Shown: positions 9,199 through 20,966, numbered from the stretch's first letter. The stretch is 64,000 bases of DNA from Cryomorphaceae bacterium 1068 (GCA_027214385.1 JAPVXR010000004.1:124001-188000), one strand, 5' to 3'. The notes: generated by a model from the letters alone, not told the origin. Program-made: numbers and translations.

Positions 9199-9550
9199 CA
9201 GCGTCCAAGAGTTCTGATAGGTCTGGTTCACCCTCAAATTCGATTTTGATCATCCATCCTTTTCCGTAGGGATCTTCATTTACCAATTCAGGATTTGATT
9301 CAAGTTCTTTGTTGAACTCAATGACCTTCCCTGTCATTGGCATAAACAGGTCGGAAACGGTTTTGACCGCCTCAATTGTTCCGAATACTTCTCCTGATTC
9401 CAAATCCTCTCCTTCGGTCTCAATTTCGACGAATACGATATCACCCAATTCGCCTTGAGCAAAGTCAGTAATTCCAATTGTGGCTGTATTGCCTTCAATT
9501 TTGATCCATTCGTGGTCTTCTGTGTATTTTAATTCAGCAGGAAAATTCAT
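9173..9550 (-). CDS. gcvH: Glycine cleavage system H protein
   Basis: Lipoyl carrier that shuttles the methylamine group between the P and T proteins of the glycine cleavage system. The 125-residue product has the family's typical length, the N-terminal [26 protein letters not shown] and the lipoyl-lysine motif [11 protein letters not shown] (Lys near residue 63). It lies 10 bases after sprA and overlaps the VanZ-like gene. No P or T protein gene is in the window. The link to sprA looks like retained gene order rather than a shared process. Confidence 0.95.
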   Translation of the reverse strand: MNFPAELKYTEDHEWIKIEGNTATIGITDFAQGELGDIVFVEIETEGEDLESGEVFGTIEAVKTVSDLFMPMTGKVIEFNKELESNPELVNEDPYGKGWMIKIEFEGEPDLSELLDADAYKSHTA

Positions 9551-9560
9551 TATACCTTGT

Positions 9561-12500
9561 TTATTGAGTCAATGTAAAGCGCAAAGATACTCCGGTGTTT
9601 ATGTTTGATGTAGGGAATGAAATGGAAACTTTCGGTTTATTGATCTGGTGATCATAAAAGGCTCTGATATTCAGTCGGTCTGAGATCACATAATCGATAG
9701 CCGTTTTTATCGAAATCAGATTTTGACCTGAAGTAATTTGATTTGTTCCCTCTTGCATTCTTCTTGCAATGACTTCAGTGTCACGAATACTTAGGTCAAA
9801 TCTCACATTAAGGTCACTCTTTCTCTTTTTTCCAGCCAGCTTAATTTCTACATCAGGAAAGCGATATCCAAGTCCCAAAACAATTTCATCACTTCTATTC
9901 TCTGTAAGCTGGAAATTAGTCGTGCTGAAAGCCAAGACTCTGTTCTTGTTGATCTCGAAATTGGTGATCAGCGAGTTTTGCCAAGTCATATCTATTCTAA
10001 TCAACGGACTTAGCTGTTCGCTTATAGTTATGGCATTGATCTGATTCTCGGCAATAAAGTTTTCTTCAATGGAATTGTCTCGAGCAGGTGTACCATCAGA
10101 GTTTGTTCCCGCAGCGAGGTTGGTCGTGAAATTACTGATACTAAATGTACTGCGGTAAGCATGAGAGATATTTACTGTTCTGAAAATCTTCTTTAGTGCA
10201 GGAATCTTTGAAAGACCGTCATAGTTGACAGACCAATTTGGATTTCTGATTGCATCCCAAAGGGAATAATCGCTCACGAAGAAATTTACACTCTGTGCAT
10301 CCTGCCCGGTGTAAGCTGCCACAAATGCCGCTATAACCACTTGCTGTGAGGAGGGGCCAAAACCATCCGCATATGCTCCTTCAAGACCCGAATTTGGTTC
10401 TGAAAACCCTGTTTCTCTTGCAAGTCGATTGGATATTTCAGGTCTGATATCAAGGAAAGTCTGGAAAACGGGACTAAGATTATTGACATCCTTTGTCCAC
10501 AGCGTGCTCCAAGCATTCAAGGTAGTACTGAAACTTCCGGTCTTGAATTGACTCTCTTCTAAATACTGCTGCAGATCAGGGTTGTATCTGAAAAAAGATC
10601 CGTCATTATCCGAACGACTCCTTTGTGCGGTCAATTCGATTCTCAAATTGGGTAGTGGTTCAAGGTTAAGCCTCAAGTTGAAATCCTCTGTGTACGTTTG
10701 GAGATACTGCTGGTTGATAAACTCGTTTTCTACAAGCCACCCCTTTAGGGCTGCTTGCTGATTAAAATTATCTATTTGGTGTCCAAATACGAAGTCTACA
10801 CCCGGAGCATTAAACCCTGGGTCCATACCAATGATATTGGATGTCCGGTTGTATCCCGGAAGCATCGTTCCTTCATTTTGGCTGTAGACGACACTCAAGT
10901 TTTTGACGCTCATCAACAACTTGGCGAAATAATCCAGCACAGTTATGGTGTTTTCGTCTTTTTCTTTTTTCTCAGGTTCTTCCTCCTCTCCGTCCTTCTT
11001 TTCTTTTTCTGCTTCATTTCGGCTTGACCCTCGCGACAGTGACCTACCACCGCCTCTACCCTGTCGCTGGAATTTTCGATTTACGTTTTTGAAATAGTCA
11101 ATCTTATTGTAAAGAGACAGGAAGTTTAACTGACCATTAATAGAGATATTCCTAGAGTTCTGAATGACATTACCCAAGGTGTCTTGAGAGAATGGTGCGC
11201 GCTGCCAATTGTAACTTCCGCTATACCTTAAATCAGTAGTTACCCAATCTAGAATTGGAATTTTGTTGATGGGCACTCGGTAGTTGGCAGAGAAATTTTG
11301 ATTAAAGGTTACGTTATCACCGAAGCTAGTAATACTCCTCCAGATTGTATCACGGTATTGATTGTATGATTCTCTTTCCCCTTTATCAACTCTGCCTTGG
11401 GGTTCATCAATAAAGGAAAGATTATTGGCACTATATGTTAATCGGATGGATTGTGTGAGGTCATGCTGAACATCGTAAATCCGATTCCAGTTGAAAGTTT
11501 TGGTATACAGAATAGGTTGTTCAAAATTGAATACGTCGCTATTGTTTTTAAACTGTTGCTCACTGTAGGTTCTATTTATTTCGGACCTAAATGAGAAGGA
11601 CTTCGGGATCAATGTGAAATTGAAATCTCGGATCAGAGCTAAGTAGTCGGACTTACGCAGAAACTTGCTTGTAGCAAATGGCTTTATATTCTTCGGTTTG
11701 GCACTGTAGTTATATCCCAGACCAATCCTAAATTGCCTTTGATTGTCAAAAGCTGTATTGATATCGTAGAACTTCCTATCGCTATAAGCAAATGTAGCGT
11801 TGAAGTTTTCGATGTCATATACCTGAGGTTTCTTATCGGGATTGGTTCGTTCCTTCCTGACGTTCGTAAAGTTGATGCTTCGCCTTCGAGTATATGTTTG
11901 AGATCGCTTTTTCAGTTCCTTTTTTTCATCTTGGGAAAGCCCTTCAGCCACTTCGTCTATCTCAAGGTCAGGTGCCAGCGGATCAAACCGAGGTCTTACC
12001 ACTTGTTCTGATTGCCCTATAAACATAGGGACTTTAACTCCTGACTCTTCAGGGAGAAACTTACCCAATTCAAGATTTGAGTTGGCATCGTAACCCATTG
12101 ATTGCTCCTGAGGTCTTTCACTTACCCTACTTTCTAATGATCCGAAGTTTGGCGTAGAGATATTTCCCGAAAGGGAAACGCTACCAAAATCTGCGAGTTG
12201 AGCATTTACTCTGGCAAGAGCAGCCCATCCTCCATCGTTGTTGAAATCGGTAAGCCGAAGCTCATTCACCCATATTTCAGCACTTTCGGGTAATGCGTCA
12301 TCTTCTGCCCAAATATTTTTTGAGGCATTGGGATTTCTGACACCGATCATAATCGACCGAACGGAGCTCAATACAGGATTTCCCTTGATGCGAATCCTTC
12401 GGTCTCCATCCATCTCTTCGTAAATTCGGTTTTGTTCAAACCCGGATTGATTTCTTGAATTCTTCGCACTTTGAAGCTTATCAAAATCAATCTTCATGTT

Positions 12501-15500
12501 GTTCTCTTCAGGCCAAATATTTTGAGGAGTACTCGAAGCATTGAGATCTGTAGGCTCAACGGGAATTTCGTATTCGTAATAATTCTGGTCAAAGTCGGTA
12601 CCAAGTCTGACAAAGACCGAAACATCTCCAAATCCGAGTGGATTGTCTTGATTTAGGGTCTCACCATGAATAAACATTTCAAGGTTACCGTACATCCGCA
12701 TGTCGATGTCGGTACTTCTAAAAGCAGAACGGGCATCACCATCTTCTAATTCGCTAACACGAAGAACCAAAGACTGCTCATTCAAACTTCGAAGATTCGC
12801 AGTACCGGCATCAATTTCTCGAGAAATTCCAGGTGGGGTGACGTAATTTAATGGCACCCTCGAACTGTTCTCTTCGATATTTACCGCGAGGATATCGAAC
12901 TCAGTATTTCCCGGGGGGCCCGGAATGAACTCACCTTCACGCAACTCGTCAGAGTATCGTCTCCACTCTCCTCGAATCAATTCCAAACGGGCAAAACGAA
13001 GTACAACGGGGGTTTCGAATCCTGTGGTGATCATCCGCATAAATCGGATAGAGCGCAGATCGCGAATACCTCCGAAAGATTTTCCTTCTCTTACAGGAAT
13101 TTTGAACTGGTACCAACTAACCTGTCTTCCATCAGGTGCTACTCCACTAACTACGTCGGTGATGTAGTTGTTTCCTACTTCCCAAGCTCCTGGATCTATA
13201 AGTGGATCAGGAAGATCAACCTCATATTGAAAATAAGATTCTGCTTCACCCAGAGTTAAATCTTGGTTGATATCTTCAGTGGTAGGCAATGTGGTAGCCT
13301 GAGTAGGATAATCCTCCGGACTATCTTGGGTAGTTACCGAGTTTCCTTCAAAACCGTTAAAAGCCTTGTAGCGCTCCAGAATATCTGCTTGCTCAGCATC
13401 ATAGTCAGCCCCTCTGAAAAAGCGAAAATTATCGGACGATGGATCTTCATTTGCTTGAGTAATAACAGCCGGAGCAACACCAGGCAAGGCGGTGATCCGA
13501 TCCAAGAATTCTTCGAAATAAACGCGCTCACCTGCATCACTAAAACCATCAAAACCAACATCCTGAGCGACGTTGGAATTGGTTGTGTTGTCAAAGGCAT
13601 TCACAATACTTTGCGTCAAAGGCACTCGTGCCCAGTTTGTGGTATCTGTGAGGAGACCATTTGGATTGGCTGGATCTAAGGGCAAGCCATTCTCAAAACT
13701 CATCTGACCATCTCTGAGCACATCTTCCGACACGTTTCCGATATTAACCAACAGCTTTCCCCTAGGGTTACCTTCAGTACCCACAAAGTCGCGGTTGTCA
13801 GCGTTGTATGGATCCATTACCCAAAACTGGATAAATTCAACATTGGTCTGCTCAAAGTCCGTGGTATTGATGGCTCTCTGAACCCCGCTCCATCTGGATT
13901 CAGGATCATTCAGCTCTCCTGTCTGCGGGTCAATACCTGCGGAAAGTGCCGTAGACTCAGCATCGTAGTTGTATGGGCCCCGATCTCTGGGAAAGTAAGA
14001 CATATCCAGAGTAGCAATGTTCGCAGGGGTTCCTGCGGGAAGTTCTTTGTCAGGAAAAACTTCATTTTCTGTTACTTCCCTCTGGTAGTGACGCTCATTG
14101 TTGATGTTGTCAGGTGTAATATTGTCGTTTCTAAAAAACAATGGATCCAAGATGTACCAGGCAATTTTAGCTCGGTTATACCCTAAAACGCGATCGTCGC
14201 TCAGTGACGCCTCAGGAAACAAATCGGGCTGAAGTTGAGGAATAGAAGCCAATCCCCAAGAAGCAAAATTTCGAAGATCAATTAATGAAATAGTTCCCTC
14301 AAAGTCATCGATGTAAGCATTTCCGGATTGCCCCACAGCCTTGTTATGACCTGGTATCAAGTGGGCAAATTCGACGGCAGCATCAATATTTGACGTTTCC
14401 TTTGTATTAATAAAAGGAATAGCGTCTACCATGTCCGTCAAAAACCGAGATTCGTCTTGGTACCTGGCATCAAATCCCCAAAGCGTATTATTCATCGGCT
14501 CATCGCCAATGTTTACCTTTTGGGTTAATGGTCGTTCATTGAGGTTCATAATGGTTGAACCTAAAGTGAAATTATCGTTGAAACGATAATCAAATCGGGC
14601 CCCCATCAACCTGCGCGTCTGAATACTAAACAGGGTATTGCTTTCAACCGAAATCTTAATCGGAGTCTGAGATTCAAGAAGGCCCGAGTTCAATATTTTC
14701 ACTCGACCTAAGTTGTAATCTACCGTGTAATCTTGATTCTCTACCAACGGAACCCCACCTGCAGTTACCTGTACGGCGCCTTGAGGAATATTGAGCGCAT
14801 TCAAGGCTATTTCATCCGACGAAGCCGAGCGGTAATTTCCTTTCAATTTGAATCGATTCAAATAGAGAAAGTTCTGCTGAGCTACAATCTTTGTAGAATC
14901 ATAAAGCTGTGGATACACAACCCGTTCAATCTCAGTTTCAGGCACGCCTGCCTCTTCCAAGACTTGTCGCAGGTGTGATCCAAAAGGCTCAATTACCGGG
15001 AAGAATACCCGTCCATTTTGGGCGTTTATGGTACCACCTTCAGTCGCAGCATTATCCACGAAGTCAAAACGACCATCAGGCTGAGGGTTTCCGTTTTGAT
15101 CCAACTTATCCATCTCAAAAATCTGAAGTAGCGGTATGTCTTGAACCTGTGGTTCGGGAATGACGGGAACATCAATACCTTCTTCGGGATCGTTATACCA
15201 AACATTCAGCATAAACTCCTGGCTATTCACTTGGTAAGCTCCCAGTGAATAAACGTTTCTCATCATCAAGTCCCACATTGGATTTCGAACGTCTACCACG
15301 GTCGACTTCAACATTTTGAGATAAAGAGCATCGGGGGATGTAAATCCATCGTTGGACAAATCCCCCACTTGATAAGTTCGACCATTTAAGGTGTACTGAT
15401 AGGATACAGCCAGAACCTCTGCATTGTTAAGCGCTTGGTTCAAGGAGATAAATCCAAGGCGTTGATTGAACGTGAACTCATTCGGGGTAAGTTGACGTGC

Positions 15501-16829
15501 ATTACTCAAGCGCTCAAAGTCGCGACCATTCACAAGACCCAGACCTGCAAGGGCCTGGGATGATCCAGAAAATCCGCGAATTTCAGGATTAGAAGCCATT
15601 TGGCTGTACAAGGTATTCTGACCATTGTCAGGGAAATTATTGAGGGGATTTCCCCCTACCTCAAGTGGCAATTCCGGATTGACATACTCAGGATCTTCAC
15701 CTAAATCCGTAAATGCAATAACATTTCGTGTTTCCTCAACATTTGCCGTTTGGTTAACCACCCAAACTTCAATACGCGTAATCTGAACTCCTGAATTTAC
15801 TACGGGTAGATTCTGAAGAGCGCGATCATAACTATCTCGGAAATACCCACTCAAGAAAAAGTGACGATTGGCTTCGTAGTTGTCAATCGTAATTTCAAAA
15901 TCTTGGGTTTGAGCTCCACCTTGAACATTGATCTCCTTTTTCTGTCCTCGTTCCTGAGAGAAAAGGGTCGTTACATCCAATCGGCCAAACTTGAGCTGAG
16001 TCTTAATCCCGAAAAGACTTTGACTACCTGAGATCAACGAATTGTTGAGAGGCATACTCACATTACCCGCTTCGATCTTTTGAATAATTTCGTCTTCGTA
16101 GCCAGTGTATTCAATTTTGGTTTGGTTCTCAAAATCAAATGTCGCTTCTGTATTGTAATTGGTGCTTAGCTTAAGCTTATCCCCTATATTTCCAACTACG
16201 TTCAGCTGAATTCTCTGATCGAAGTTGAATGTTGTAATTCTCCGTTGATTTACAGGAATCTGTGGGTTCTCGTTGCTATTGATATTGGCACCGAAGGTGA
16301 GCTCAGCCGTACCTTGAGGTCTGATGTCTACTGTATTTCCACCGAAAATTCGGTCAAACGCTTTACTATTAACTTGAATGCTCGGGGCAAAAGGGTCGGG
16401 CCCCCCATCTTCGTCGCTTGCCATGGCGTCAGCTGCCTGAATTTCACTCCAATAATCCTTTACTGAATTACTATTGACGTAATCCATGTATTCGTCGAAA
16501 GTCATTACCGTTGGATTTCGGTAATCAATATTATCGCCAATGCGCTTATAGAAATAATACTGCCCCGTTTCAGGGTCGTATTCTATAACATTATTCATGT
16601 TACTCGGATCAGTAAGATTGATCCGACCATTATTGCCGAAGGGATTCACGCCATCTTCTATCGGATAAATTAAGTCCACCTCCGGAGAGTCGATGGGCAT
16701 AACAGTAAGCTCAGGGAGATTTACAACCTTTCGTGTAAAGGCAGGTCCCTCGGCACTTACAGACCAAACAAACAAGATTAGCGCACCTATCGCAAATAGG
16801 CGCAATATGTTATTAAACCGCAAACTCAA
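9561..16829 (-). CDS. sprA: T9SS outer-membrane translocon protein SprA
   Basis: A 2422-residue protein with a signal peptide (about residues 1-27) and a very long predicted beta-barrel with many NxN, FxFN and YxF strand motifs. Size, N-terminal region and position between ruvA and gcvH fit SprA/Sov, the giant outer-membrane channel of the type IX secretion system, which also supports gliding in flavobacteria. A charged low-complexity insert rich in Glu/Lys lies around residues 1938-1963. It starts 14 bases after ruvA, so the two may share a transcript. Intact SprA fits the several T9SS cargo genes in the window. The assignment rests on length, composition and synteny as well as sequence resemblance. 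Confidence 0.93.
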   Translation of the reverse strand: MSLRFNNILRLFAIGALILFVWSVSAEGPAFTRKVVNLPELTVMPIDSPEVDLIYPIEDGVNPFGNNGRINLTDPSNMNNVIEYDPETGQYYFYKRIGDNIDYRNPTVMTFDEYMDYVNSNSVKDYWSEIQAADAMASDEDGGPDPFAPSIQVNSKAFDRIFGGNTVDIRPQGTAELTFGANINSNENPQIPVNQRRITTFNFDQRIQLNVVGNIGDKLKLSTNYNTEATFDFENQTKIEYTGYEDEIIQKIEAGNVSMPLNNSLISGSQSLFGIKTQLKFGRLDVTTLFSQERGQKKEINVQGGAQTQDFEITIDNYEANRHFFLSGYFRDSYDRALQNLPVVNSGVQITRIEVWVVNQTANVEETRNVIAFTDLGEDPEYVNPELPLEVGGNPLNNFPDNGQNTLYSQMASNPEIRGFSGSSQALAGLGLVNGRDFERLSNARQLTPNEFTFNQRLGFISLNQALNNAEVLAVSYQYTLNGRTYQVGDLSNDGFTSPDALYLKMLKSTVVDVRNPMWDLMMRNVYSLGAYQVNSQEFMLNVWYNDPEEGIDVPVIPEPQVQDIPLLQIFEMDKLDQNGNPQPDGRFDFVDNAATEGGTINAQNGRVFFPVIEPFGSHLRQVLEEAGVPETEIERVVYPQLYDSTKIVAQQNFLYLNRFKLKGNYRSASSDEIALNALNIPQGAVQVTAGGVPLVENQDYTVDYNLGRVKILNSGLLESQTPIKISVESNTLFSIQTRRLMGARFDYRFNDNFTLGSTIMNLNERPLTQKVNIGDEPMNNTLWGFDARYQDESRFLTDMVDAIPFINTKETSNIDAAVEFAHLIPGHNKAVGQSGNAYIDDFEGTISLIDLRNFASWGLASIPQLQPDLFPEASLSDDRVLGYNRAKIAWYILDPLFFRNDNITPDNINNERHYQREVTENEVFPDKELPAGTPANIATLDMSYFPRDRGPYNYDAESTALSAGIDPQTGELNDPESRWSGVQRAINTTDFEQTNVEFIQFWVMDPYNADNRDFVGTEGNPRGKLLVNIGNVSEDVLRDGQMSFENGLPLDPANPNGLLTDTTNWARVPLTQSIVNAFDNTTNSNVAQDVGFDGFSDAGERVYFEEFLDRITALPGVAPAVITQANEDPSSDNFRFFRGADYDAEQADILERYKAFNGFEGNSVTTQDSPEDYPTQATTLPTTEDINQDLTLGEAESYFQYEVDLPDPLIDPGAWEVGNNYITDVVSGVAPDGRQVSWYQFKIPVREGKSFGGIRDLRSIRFMRMITTGFETPVVLRFARLELIRGEWRRYSDELREGEFIPGPPGNTEFDILAVNIEENSSRVPLNYVTPPGISREIDAGTANLRSLNEQSLVLRVSELEDGDARSAFRSTDIDMRMYGNLEMFIHGETLNQDNPLGFGDVSVFVRLGTDFDQNYYEYEIPVEPTDLNASSTPQNIWPEENNMKIDFDKLQSAKNSRNQSGFEQNRIYEEMDGDRRIRIKGNPVLSSVRSIMIGVRNPNASKNIWAEDDALPESAEIWVNELRLTDFNNDGGWAALARVNAQLADFGSVSLSGNISTPNFGSLESRVSERPQEQSMGYDANSNLELGKFLPEESGVKVPMFIGQSEQVVRPRFDPLAPDLEIDEVAEGLSQDEKKELKKRSQTYTRRRSINFTNVRKERTNPDKKPQVYDIENFNATFAYSDRKFYDINTAFDNQRQFRIGLGYNYSAKPKNIKPFATSKFLRKSDYLALIRDFNFTLIPKSFSFRSEINRTYSEQQFKNNSDVFNFEQPILYTKTFNWNRIYDVQHDLTQSIRLTYSANNLSFIDEPQGRVDKGERESYNQYRDTIWRSITSFGDNVTFNQNFSANYRVPINKIPILDWVTTDLRYSGSYNWQRAPFSQDTLGNVIQNSRNISINGQLNFLSLYNKIDYFKNVNRKFQRQGRGGGRSLSRGSSRNEAEKEKKDGEEEEPEKKEKDENTITVLDYFAKLLMSVKNLSVVYSQNEGTMLPGYNRTSNIIGMDPGFNAPGVDFVFGHQIDNFNQQAALKGWLVENEFINQQYLQTYTEDFNLRLNLEPLPNLRIELTAQRSRSDNDGSFFRYNPDLQQYLEESQFKTGSFSTTLNAWSTLWTKDVNNLSPVFQTFLDIRPEISNRLARETGFSEPNSGLEGAYADGFGPSSQQVVIAAFVAAYTGQDAQSVNFFVSDYSLWDAIRNPNWSVNYDGLSKIPALKKIFRTVNISHAYRSTFSISNFTTNLAAGTNSDGTPARDNSIEENFIAENQINAITISEQLSPLIRIDMTWQNSLITNFEINKNRVLAFSTTNFQLTENRSDEIVLGLGYRFPDVEIKLAGKKRKSDLNVRFDLSIRDTEVIARRMQEGTNQITSGQNLISIKTAIDYVISDRLNIRAFYDHQINKPKVSISFPTSNINTGVSLRFTLTQ

Positions 16830-16843
16830 AACATCGAAAAAAG

Positions 16844-17428
16844 CTATAAGCTCTTTAAACTTCTTTTAATCAAATCCTCAATTCCAATCGATTCATCTGC
16901 TGACTTCAGCACTTCATCGATGATTTTCTGTGCTTTCCGTCGATCAAAACCTAAGTTTTGCAGAGCCTTTAACGCCTCTGATCGTACTGTATTGCTCGAA
17001 CCGTTAAAATTTTCAAAATTCACCTCTAGAGAACCCAATTTATCCTTGAGATCGACAATAATTCTCTGAGCAGATTTGGCCCCTATTCCCTTCACCTTTT
17101 TCAAAGCATTCACATCTTCCGCAAAAATTGCTTCCTGCAATTCTTGCGGCTGCATAGCAGACAATGCCGCAATAGCAGAAGCCGGACCTATTCCCGAAAC
17201 GGAAATGAGATGTCTAAACATGATTCTTTCAGCATCTTCAAAAAACCCATATAGCACATGTGCATCTTCGCGTACAGCCAAATGCATGAAAACCTGTACT
17301 TCTTTTTGTTTGCCTAAAGCCTCAAAAGTGCTGAGGCTATGCTGAAAAACATAACCAATACCACTTGTTTCAATAACGGAATAAGAAGGGTTTCTAAAGG
17401 TAATGTGACCTTTTATGTACTCGTACAT
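16844..17428 (-). CDS. ruvA: Holliday junction branch migration protein RuvA
   Basis: Binds four-way junctions and loads the RuvB motor during recombination repair. The 194-residue protein has the OB-fold N-terminus (MYEYIKGHITFRNPSY), two helix-hairpin-helix regions (LISVSGIGPASAIAALSA and LKKVKGIGAKSAQRIIVDL, about residues 73-125) and the C-terminal RuvB-binding domain ending EDLIKRSLKSL. Length is normal. The upstream 103 bases are shared with the divergent sirtuin gene. RuvB is encoded separately at 25-26 kb. Confidence 0.95.
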   Translation of the reverse strand: MYEYIKGHITFRNPSYSVIETSGIGYVFQHSLSTFEALGKQKEVQVFMHLAVREDAHVLYGFFEDAERIMFRHLISVSGIGPASAIAALSAMQPQELQEAIFAEDVNALKKVKGIGAKSAQRIIVDLKDKLGSLEVNFENFNGSSNTVRSEALKALQNLGFDRRKAQKIIDEVLKSADESIGIEDLIKRSLKSL

Positions 17429-17531
17429 CGGTGGGTGATAGTGCGTTTATTCAAACAGAATCGGCTAGATTAGTAAACCGTAATTTTCAAAGGAGCGTAA
17501 AAGTATAAATACCTAACCGTAAAAAAAGCCC

Positions 17532-18227
17532 ATGGACAAGAAAAAGCTAGTTGTATTTTCAGGAGCAGGAATGAGTGCCGAAAGTGGTATTGACACTTTC
17601 AGGGATCACGGAGGGCTCTGGGAAAACCATAAAATCGAGGAAGTTGCTACTCCTGAAGCTTTTAGAAACAATCCGAAAAAGGTTCTGGATTTTTACAATA
17701 TGCGCTTTGAGCAGCTCAAGTCCGTGAAACCAAATGAAGCTCATTTAGCCATCGCTCAACTCGAAATTGAAGAGATATATAATGTAAAAGTTGTCACTCA
17801 GAATGTGGACGACCTTCACGAAAGAGCAGGCAGTAAAACAGTATATCATCTTCATGGCGAGCTGACAAAATGTAAAAGTTCAGGAGACGAGAGTTATGTT
17901 ACCGAAATGCCCAGTGGTGGTCTACAAGTTGGCGACCTTTGTCCGTCCGGCTTTCAACTAAGGCCAAACATTGTGTGGTTCGGAGAAATGGTAACAGCTA
18001 TGGATAAGGCAGTTGAAATCGTAACAAAAGCTGATGTTTTGGTGGTAATCGGTACCTCTTTAAATGTTTATCCCGCTGCAGGTTTGGCCCATATGGCTCC
18101 AACCCACGCACAGGTATTTTTAATAGACCCCGGATATTTCGATCATTTGGATCCGAAAATAAAGCACATAAAAAAGCCCGCAACAGCGGGCTTTAAAGAC
18201 CTTATCTCAATTTTATTGAACCGATAA
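17532..18227 (+). CDS. cobB: Sirtuin-family NAD-dependent protein deacylase without the zinc cysteines
   Basis: 231 residues with the sirtuin NAD-binding motif GAGMSAESGIDTFRD (11-25), TQNVDDLHERAG and the catalytic histidine in HLHGE (His108). Tyr55 and Arg58 in FYNMR match the YxxR pair that class III (SIRT5/CobB) sirtuins use to bind succinyl or malonyl lysine, so deacylation beyond acetyl groups is likely. Only two cysteines (114 and 137) remain where classical enzymes have four zinc ligands, so a zinc site is improbable. The 3' end contains the terminator of the convergent gene (18170-18194) and overlaps that gene's stop by 15 bases. Confidence 0.9.
   Translation: MDKKKLVVFSGAGMSAESGIDTFRDHGGLWENHKIEEVATPEAFRNNPKKVLDFYNMRFEQLKSVKPNEAHLAIAQLEIEEIYNVKVVTQNVDDLHERAGSKTVYHLHGELTKCKSSGDESYVTEMPSGGLQVGDLCPSGFQLRPNIVWFGEMVTAMDKAVEIVTKADVLVVIGTSLNVYPAAGLAHMAPTHAQVFLIDPGYFDHLDPKIKHIKKPATAGFKDLISILLNR
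18170..18194 (-). terminator. Intrinsic terminator of the T9SS cargo gene, inside the cobB coding region
   Basis: A perfect 9-bp stem (AAAGCCCGC and GCGGGCTTT) with an AACA loop, followed on the minus strand by further T residues. It lies 18 bases past the stop of the minus-strand cargo gene, but on the plus strand it encodes the KKPATAGF segment of the sirtuin. Confidence 0.8.
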
Positions 18228-18878
18228 AACGTTCGTTGATATTTGAACGTTTGCATCATTCCACATTCTAACGATGTAGTTGCCCGTCCCAAGACCGTCA
18301 ACATTAATGGATCCTTGACCGAAGGATTGAACTTCTTTAACGAGCTTACCTGCGATGTTGTAAATCTCAATTCGCTCCACCTTGTCTGCTCCGTCTATAA
18401 AGAATTCCGAAACGACCGGATTCGGATAGATTTTCAAAGCATTGTTGATGGCTACGGGAGCAGAGAGTGCCTGATTGAAATAGTAAGTGGCGCTATCCGT
18501 GTCCTCAGAGTCATTTACATTGGTAACTGTTACGATAACAATCGCTCCTCCTTCGAACCCACTGGGATAAACATGTACGTCCAAAGTACCTTCTTGTCCG
18601 GATTCCAAATTAAAGGTTGCATCATTTACAACAGGGCCGTGGCACAAATTTACATCGCACACCGCTGTAAACCATTCAGGTGTTATATCTACAATTTCAC
18701 GCGTCCAAATATATGACTGCGACTCAGATGACTGATTGATTACTAAAGCATTTGCTACAACATCTGATTGCTGATCGGTAATACCTTCTACAGCAATTTC
18801 ATTTGGCTCTATCACTGTTTGAGCATAAGTTGAAGCTCCAATAAGAAGCCCAACGACTATGGCGTAAAGTTTTTTCAT
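18213..18878 (-). CDS. Secreted protein with T9SS type A sorting domain, unknown function
   Basis: From the ATG at 18878 (MKKLYAIVVGLL) the product has 221 residues: a signal peptide (about 1-20, ending TYAQ), a middle beta-rich domain with a Cys-Asp-Val-Asn-Leu-Cys pair and a Gly-rich ESGQEGTLDVHVYP stretch, and a C-terminal type A sorting domain (from about residue 148: LKIYPNPVVSEFFIDG to the end). Such proteins cross the outer membrane by T9SS and are processed there. A longer start at 18896 is rejected because the promoter -7 box (18894-18901) covers it. I do not recognise the middle domain. Confidence 0.85.
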   Translation of the reverse strand: MKKLYAIVVGLLIGASTYAQTVIEPNEIAVEGITDQQSDVVANALVINQSSESQSYIWTREIVDITPEWFTAVCDVNLCHGPVVNDATFNLESGQEGTLDVHVYPSGFEGGAIVIVTVTNVNDSEDTDSATYYFNQALSAPVAINNALKIYPNPVVSEFFIDGADKVERIEIYNIAGKLVKEVQSFGQGSINVDGLGTGNYIVRMWNDANVQISTNVLSVQ

Positions 18879-18893
18879 TGACTTGATTTTGAC

Positions 18894-18924
18894 CAAAAGT
18901 ACAGATTTACAACGGTCAGGACAA
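18894..18924 (-). promoter_or_regulatory. Promoter of the T9SS cargo gene
   Basis: Minus strand: TTG (18922-18924), 20 bases, then TACTTTTG (18894-18901), a full Bacteroidota-type promoter. The transcript would start near 18887, which fixes the start codon at 18878. Confidence 0.65.
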
Positions 18925-19152
18925 TTTAATCAGCTTAGGTGAAAATCGTAGGAATCACATGGAAACCACCCAGCACATAAGTTCCACCTCACATAATTAA
19001 CGATATATCAATCTGATTTTGTGTACTTAACATATTACAGAAAAGCCCAACTCTTCCTCAAACGATATTTGGGATTTCAATAGAACTTGACATAAAAAAA
19101 ATTTTTGTCCTCAAAAGAAGTACTTTAGCGTAAAGACATAATTTTAACCAAT

Positions 19153-20904
19153 ATGAAGAAAATTTACCTAAGTGCGATTGTTTGCTTGTTTGCAACATTC
19201 ACGTACGCTCAATCAGAAAGACTAGTCCTTTCAGAAGAAGGAACTAATGCAAGCTGTGGCCCATGTGCTGCCCAAAATCCATCATTCAACGCTTTGCTGG
19301 ATGCTAACACAGACAACGTCATCTCAATTAAGTACCAATGGTATTTCCCCGGGTTTGACCCAATGCATGAGCACAATCCTGACGAAGCGAATGCGCGACT
19401 AGCTTATTATGGAATTAACGGTGTTCCTACCGCGACTATTGACGGAGAAATCCCGGATGTGAGTCCATCATACGCAGGTGCTCCTGGAGCTTTCACTCAG
19501 AGCCTATTTGATGATGCCGCAGCAGTTCCTGCCTCATTCGATATAGAGGCTGACTTTACTGTTTCCTATAGCGAGATCAGCGTAAACGCAACAGCCACTT
19601 GTACTCAAGCAGCTTCGGGCGATTTGAGACTGAGAATTGTAGTAATTGAAAAGGAAGTTCTTTTTGATGAGGCTCCTGGTTCTAATGGAGAAACTGAATT
19701 CTACAACGTGATGAAGAAGTTTCTACCTAACTCAGATGGACTATCAATGGCTAGCGCTTACGAGTCAGGAGATGAGTTTACAGCGTCTGAGTCTTGGAAC
19801 CTTGCAAACATTTACGACATCGAGGAATTGGCAGTTGTAGTTTTTATCCAAGACGACAACACCAAAGAAGTACTTCAAGCGGCTTATGCTGAAACAGGAG
19901 AATTTATTTCTGAAACTGAAAATGATGCGGCAGGAATCGCCATCAATAACACTTCAGGAGAGAATTGCAGTGCTACTTTCAGCCCTACGGTTACTATCAG
20001 AAACTGGGGTAGTGAAACATTGACTAGTCTTGATGTTGAATATGAAATAGCAGGTGAGTCGAACACTATCGAGTGGACAGGTTCAATAGATTTCTTCGAA
20101 ACTGCAGAAGTTGAATTGGGCGAAATAGCCACTCCAACTGCTCAAGAAGAAGATTTAGTAGTAACTCTTTCTAATCCAAACGGCCAAGAAGATGGTAACG
20201 CAGTAAATGATGAAATAGAAGCTACTATTGCTAACGTACCTCAAGCAGGAACTGAAATTGAAGTTGTTATCGATACGGATAATTATGGCGAAGAGACCTA
20301 CTGGAGAGTTGTGGATGGAGATGAAAACGTACTTGGCGAAGGTGGAAACAGTTGGGTAGGAACTACCAACATCGGTGTTGGTGGTGGAGCTCCTACTGAA
20401 GGTGCCGGCACATACAATTCAAATCAAACTTATGAAACTACTGTAACGATACCTGCAGGAGTAGACTGCTACAGTTTCGAAATTTACGACTACTATGGTG
20501 ATGGAATTTGCTGCCAATATGGAAACGGTTCTTACGAAGTTGTTGACATGGCTTCTAGCGAAACTATCTTGGAAGGTGGAGCTTTCAGTGCTGAAGAAGC
20601 GAAGAATTTTGCAGCAGGAGTGCTAAGTGTTGACAACGTAACTTCGGTTAACGACTTCACCATGTTCCCGAATCCAACAAATGGACTGTTGAATGTTGAG
20701 TTCAACCTTGTGTCTTCACAGAGAGTTTCTATTGATGTTCTTGACCTCACAGGACGTCTTATTATTTCAAAAGACTTGGGAGTTCTTCCAGCAGGATACA
20801 GCTTACAGCAAATAAATCTTTCAGGTCAAAGCGAAGGATTGTACCTACTGAACATGAATGTAAACGATGGCCGAGTAGTTGGCAAGTTTACTGTAAACAA
20901 CTAA
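19153..20904 (+). CDS. Omp28-like secreted protein with CGPC motif and T9SS type A sorting domain
   Basis: 583 residues. A signal peptide (1-20) is followed by a thioredoxin-like Omp28-type domain: LVLSEEGTNASCGPCAAQNP with a CGPC motif at 35-38, then GINGVPTATIDG, the region that carries the cis-proline in thioredoxin folds. The middle is beta-rich, with an EIYDYYGDGICCQYGNGSY segment holding adjacent cysteines. The C-terminus (about 500-583, FTMFPNPTNGLLNVEF) is a type A sorting domain. It heads a five-gene plus-strand locus with a second Omp28 protein and TlpA. The function is unproven; CxxC suggests thiol or metal chemistry at the cell surface. A strong terminator follows at 20925. Confidence 0.85.
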   Translation: MKKIYLSAIVCLFATFTYAQSERLVLSEEGTNASCGPCAAQNPSFNALLDANTDNVISIKYQWYFPGFDPMHEHNPDEANARLAYYGINGVPTATIDGEIPDVSPSYAGAPGAFTQSLFDDAAAVPASFDIEADFTVSYSEISVNATATCTQAASGDLRLRIVVIEKEVLFDEAPGSNGETEFYNVMKKFLPNSDGLSMASAYESGDEFTASESWNLANIYDIEELAVVVFIQDDNTKEVLQAAYAETGEFISETENDAAGIAINNTSGENCSATFSPTVTIRNWGSETLTSLDVEYEIAGESNTIEWTGSIDFFETAEVELGEIATPTAQEEDLVVTLSNPNGQEDGNAVNDEIEATIANVPQAGTEIEVVIDTDNYGEETYWRVVDGDENVLGEGGNSWVGTTNIGVGGGAPTEGAGTYNSNQTYETTVTIPAGVDCYSFEIYDYYGDGICCQYGNGSYEVVDMASSETILEGGAFSAEEAKNFAAGVLSVDNVTSVNDFTMFPNPTNGLLNVEFNLVSSQRVSIDVLDLTGRLIISKDLGVLPAGYSLQQINLSGQSEGLYLLNMNVNDGRVVGKFTVNN

Positions 20905-20924
20905 TATTCGATTTATTTTCAATG

Positions 20925-20957
20925 ACGTTCGCAGCTTAGGCTGCGAACGTTTTTTTT
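20925..20957 (+). terminator. Intrinsic terminator after the Omp28-like gene
   Basis: ACGTTCGCAG pairs with CTGCGAACGT (10 bp, 6-base loop), followed by eight T. It lies 20 bases past the stop. TlpA begins only 10 bases after the T run, so transcripts of the downstream genes must read through or begin at a promoter overlapping this site. Confidence 0.9.
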
Positions 20958-20966
20958 AAACACCAT

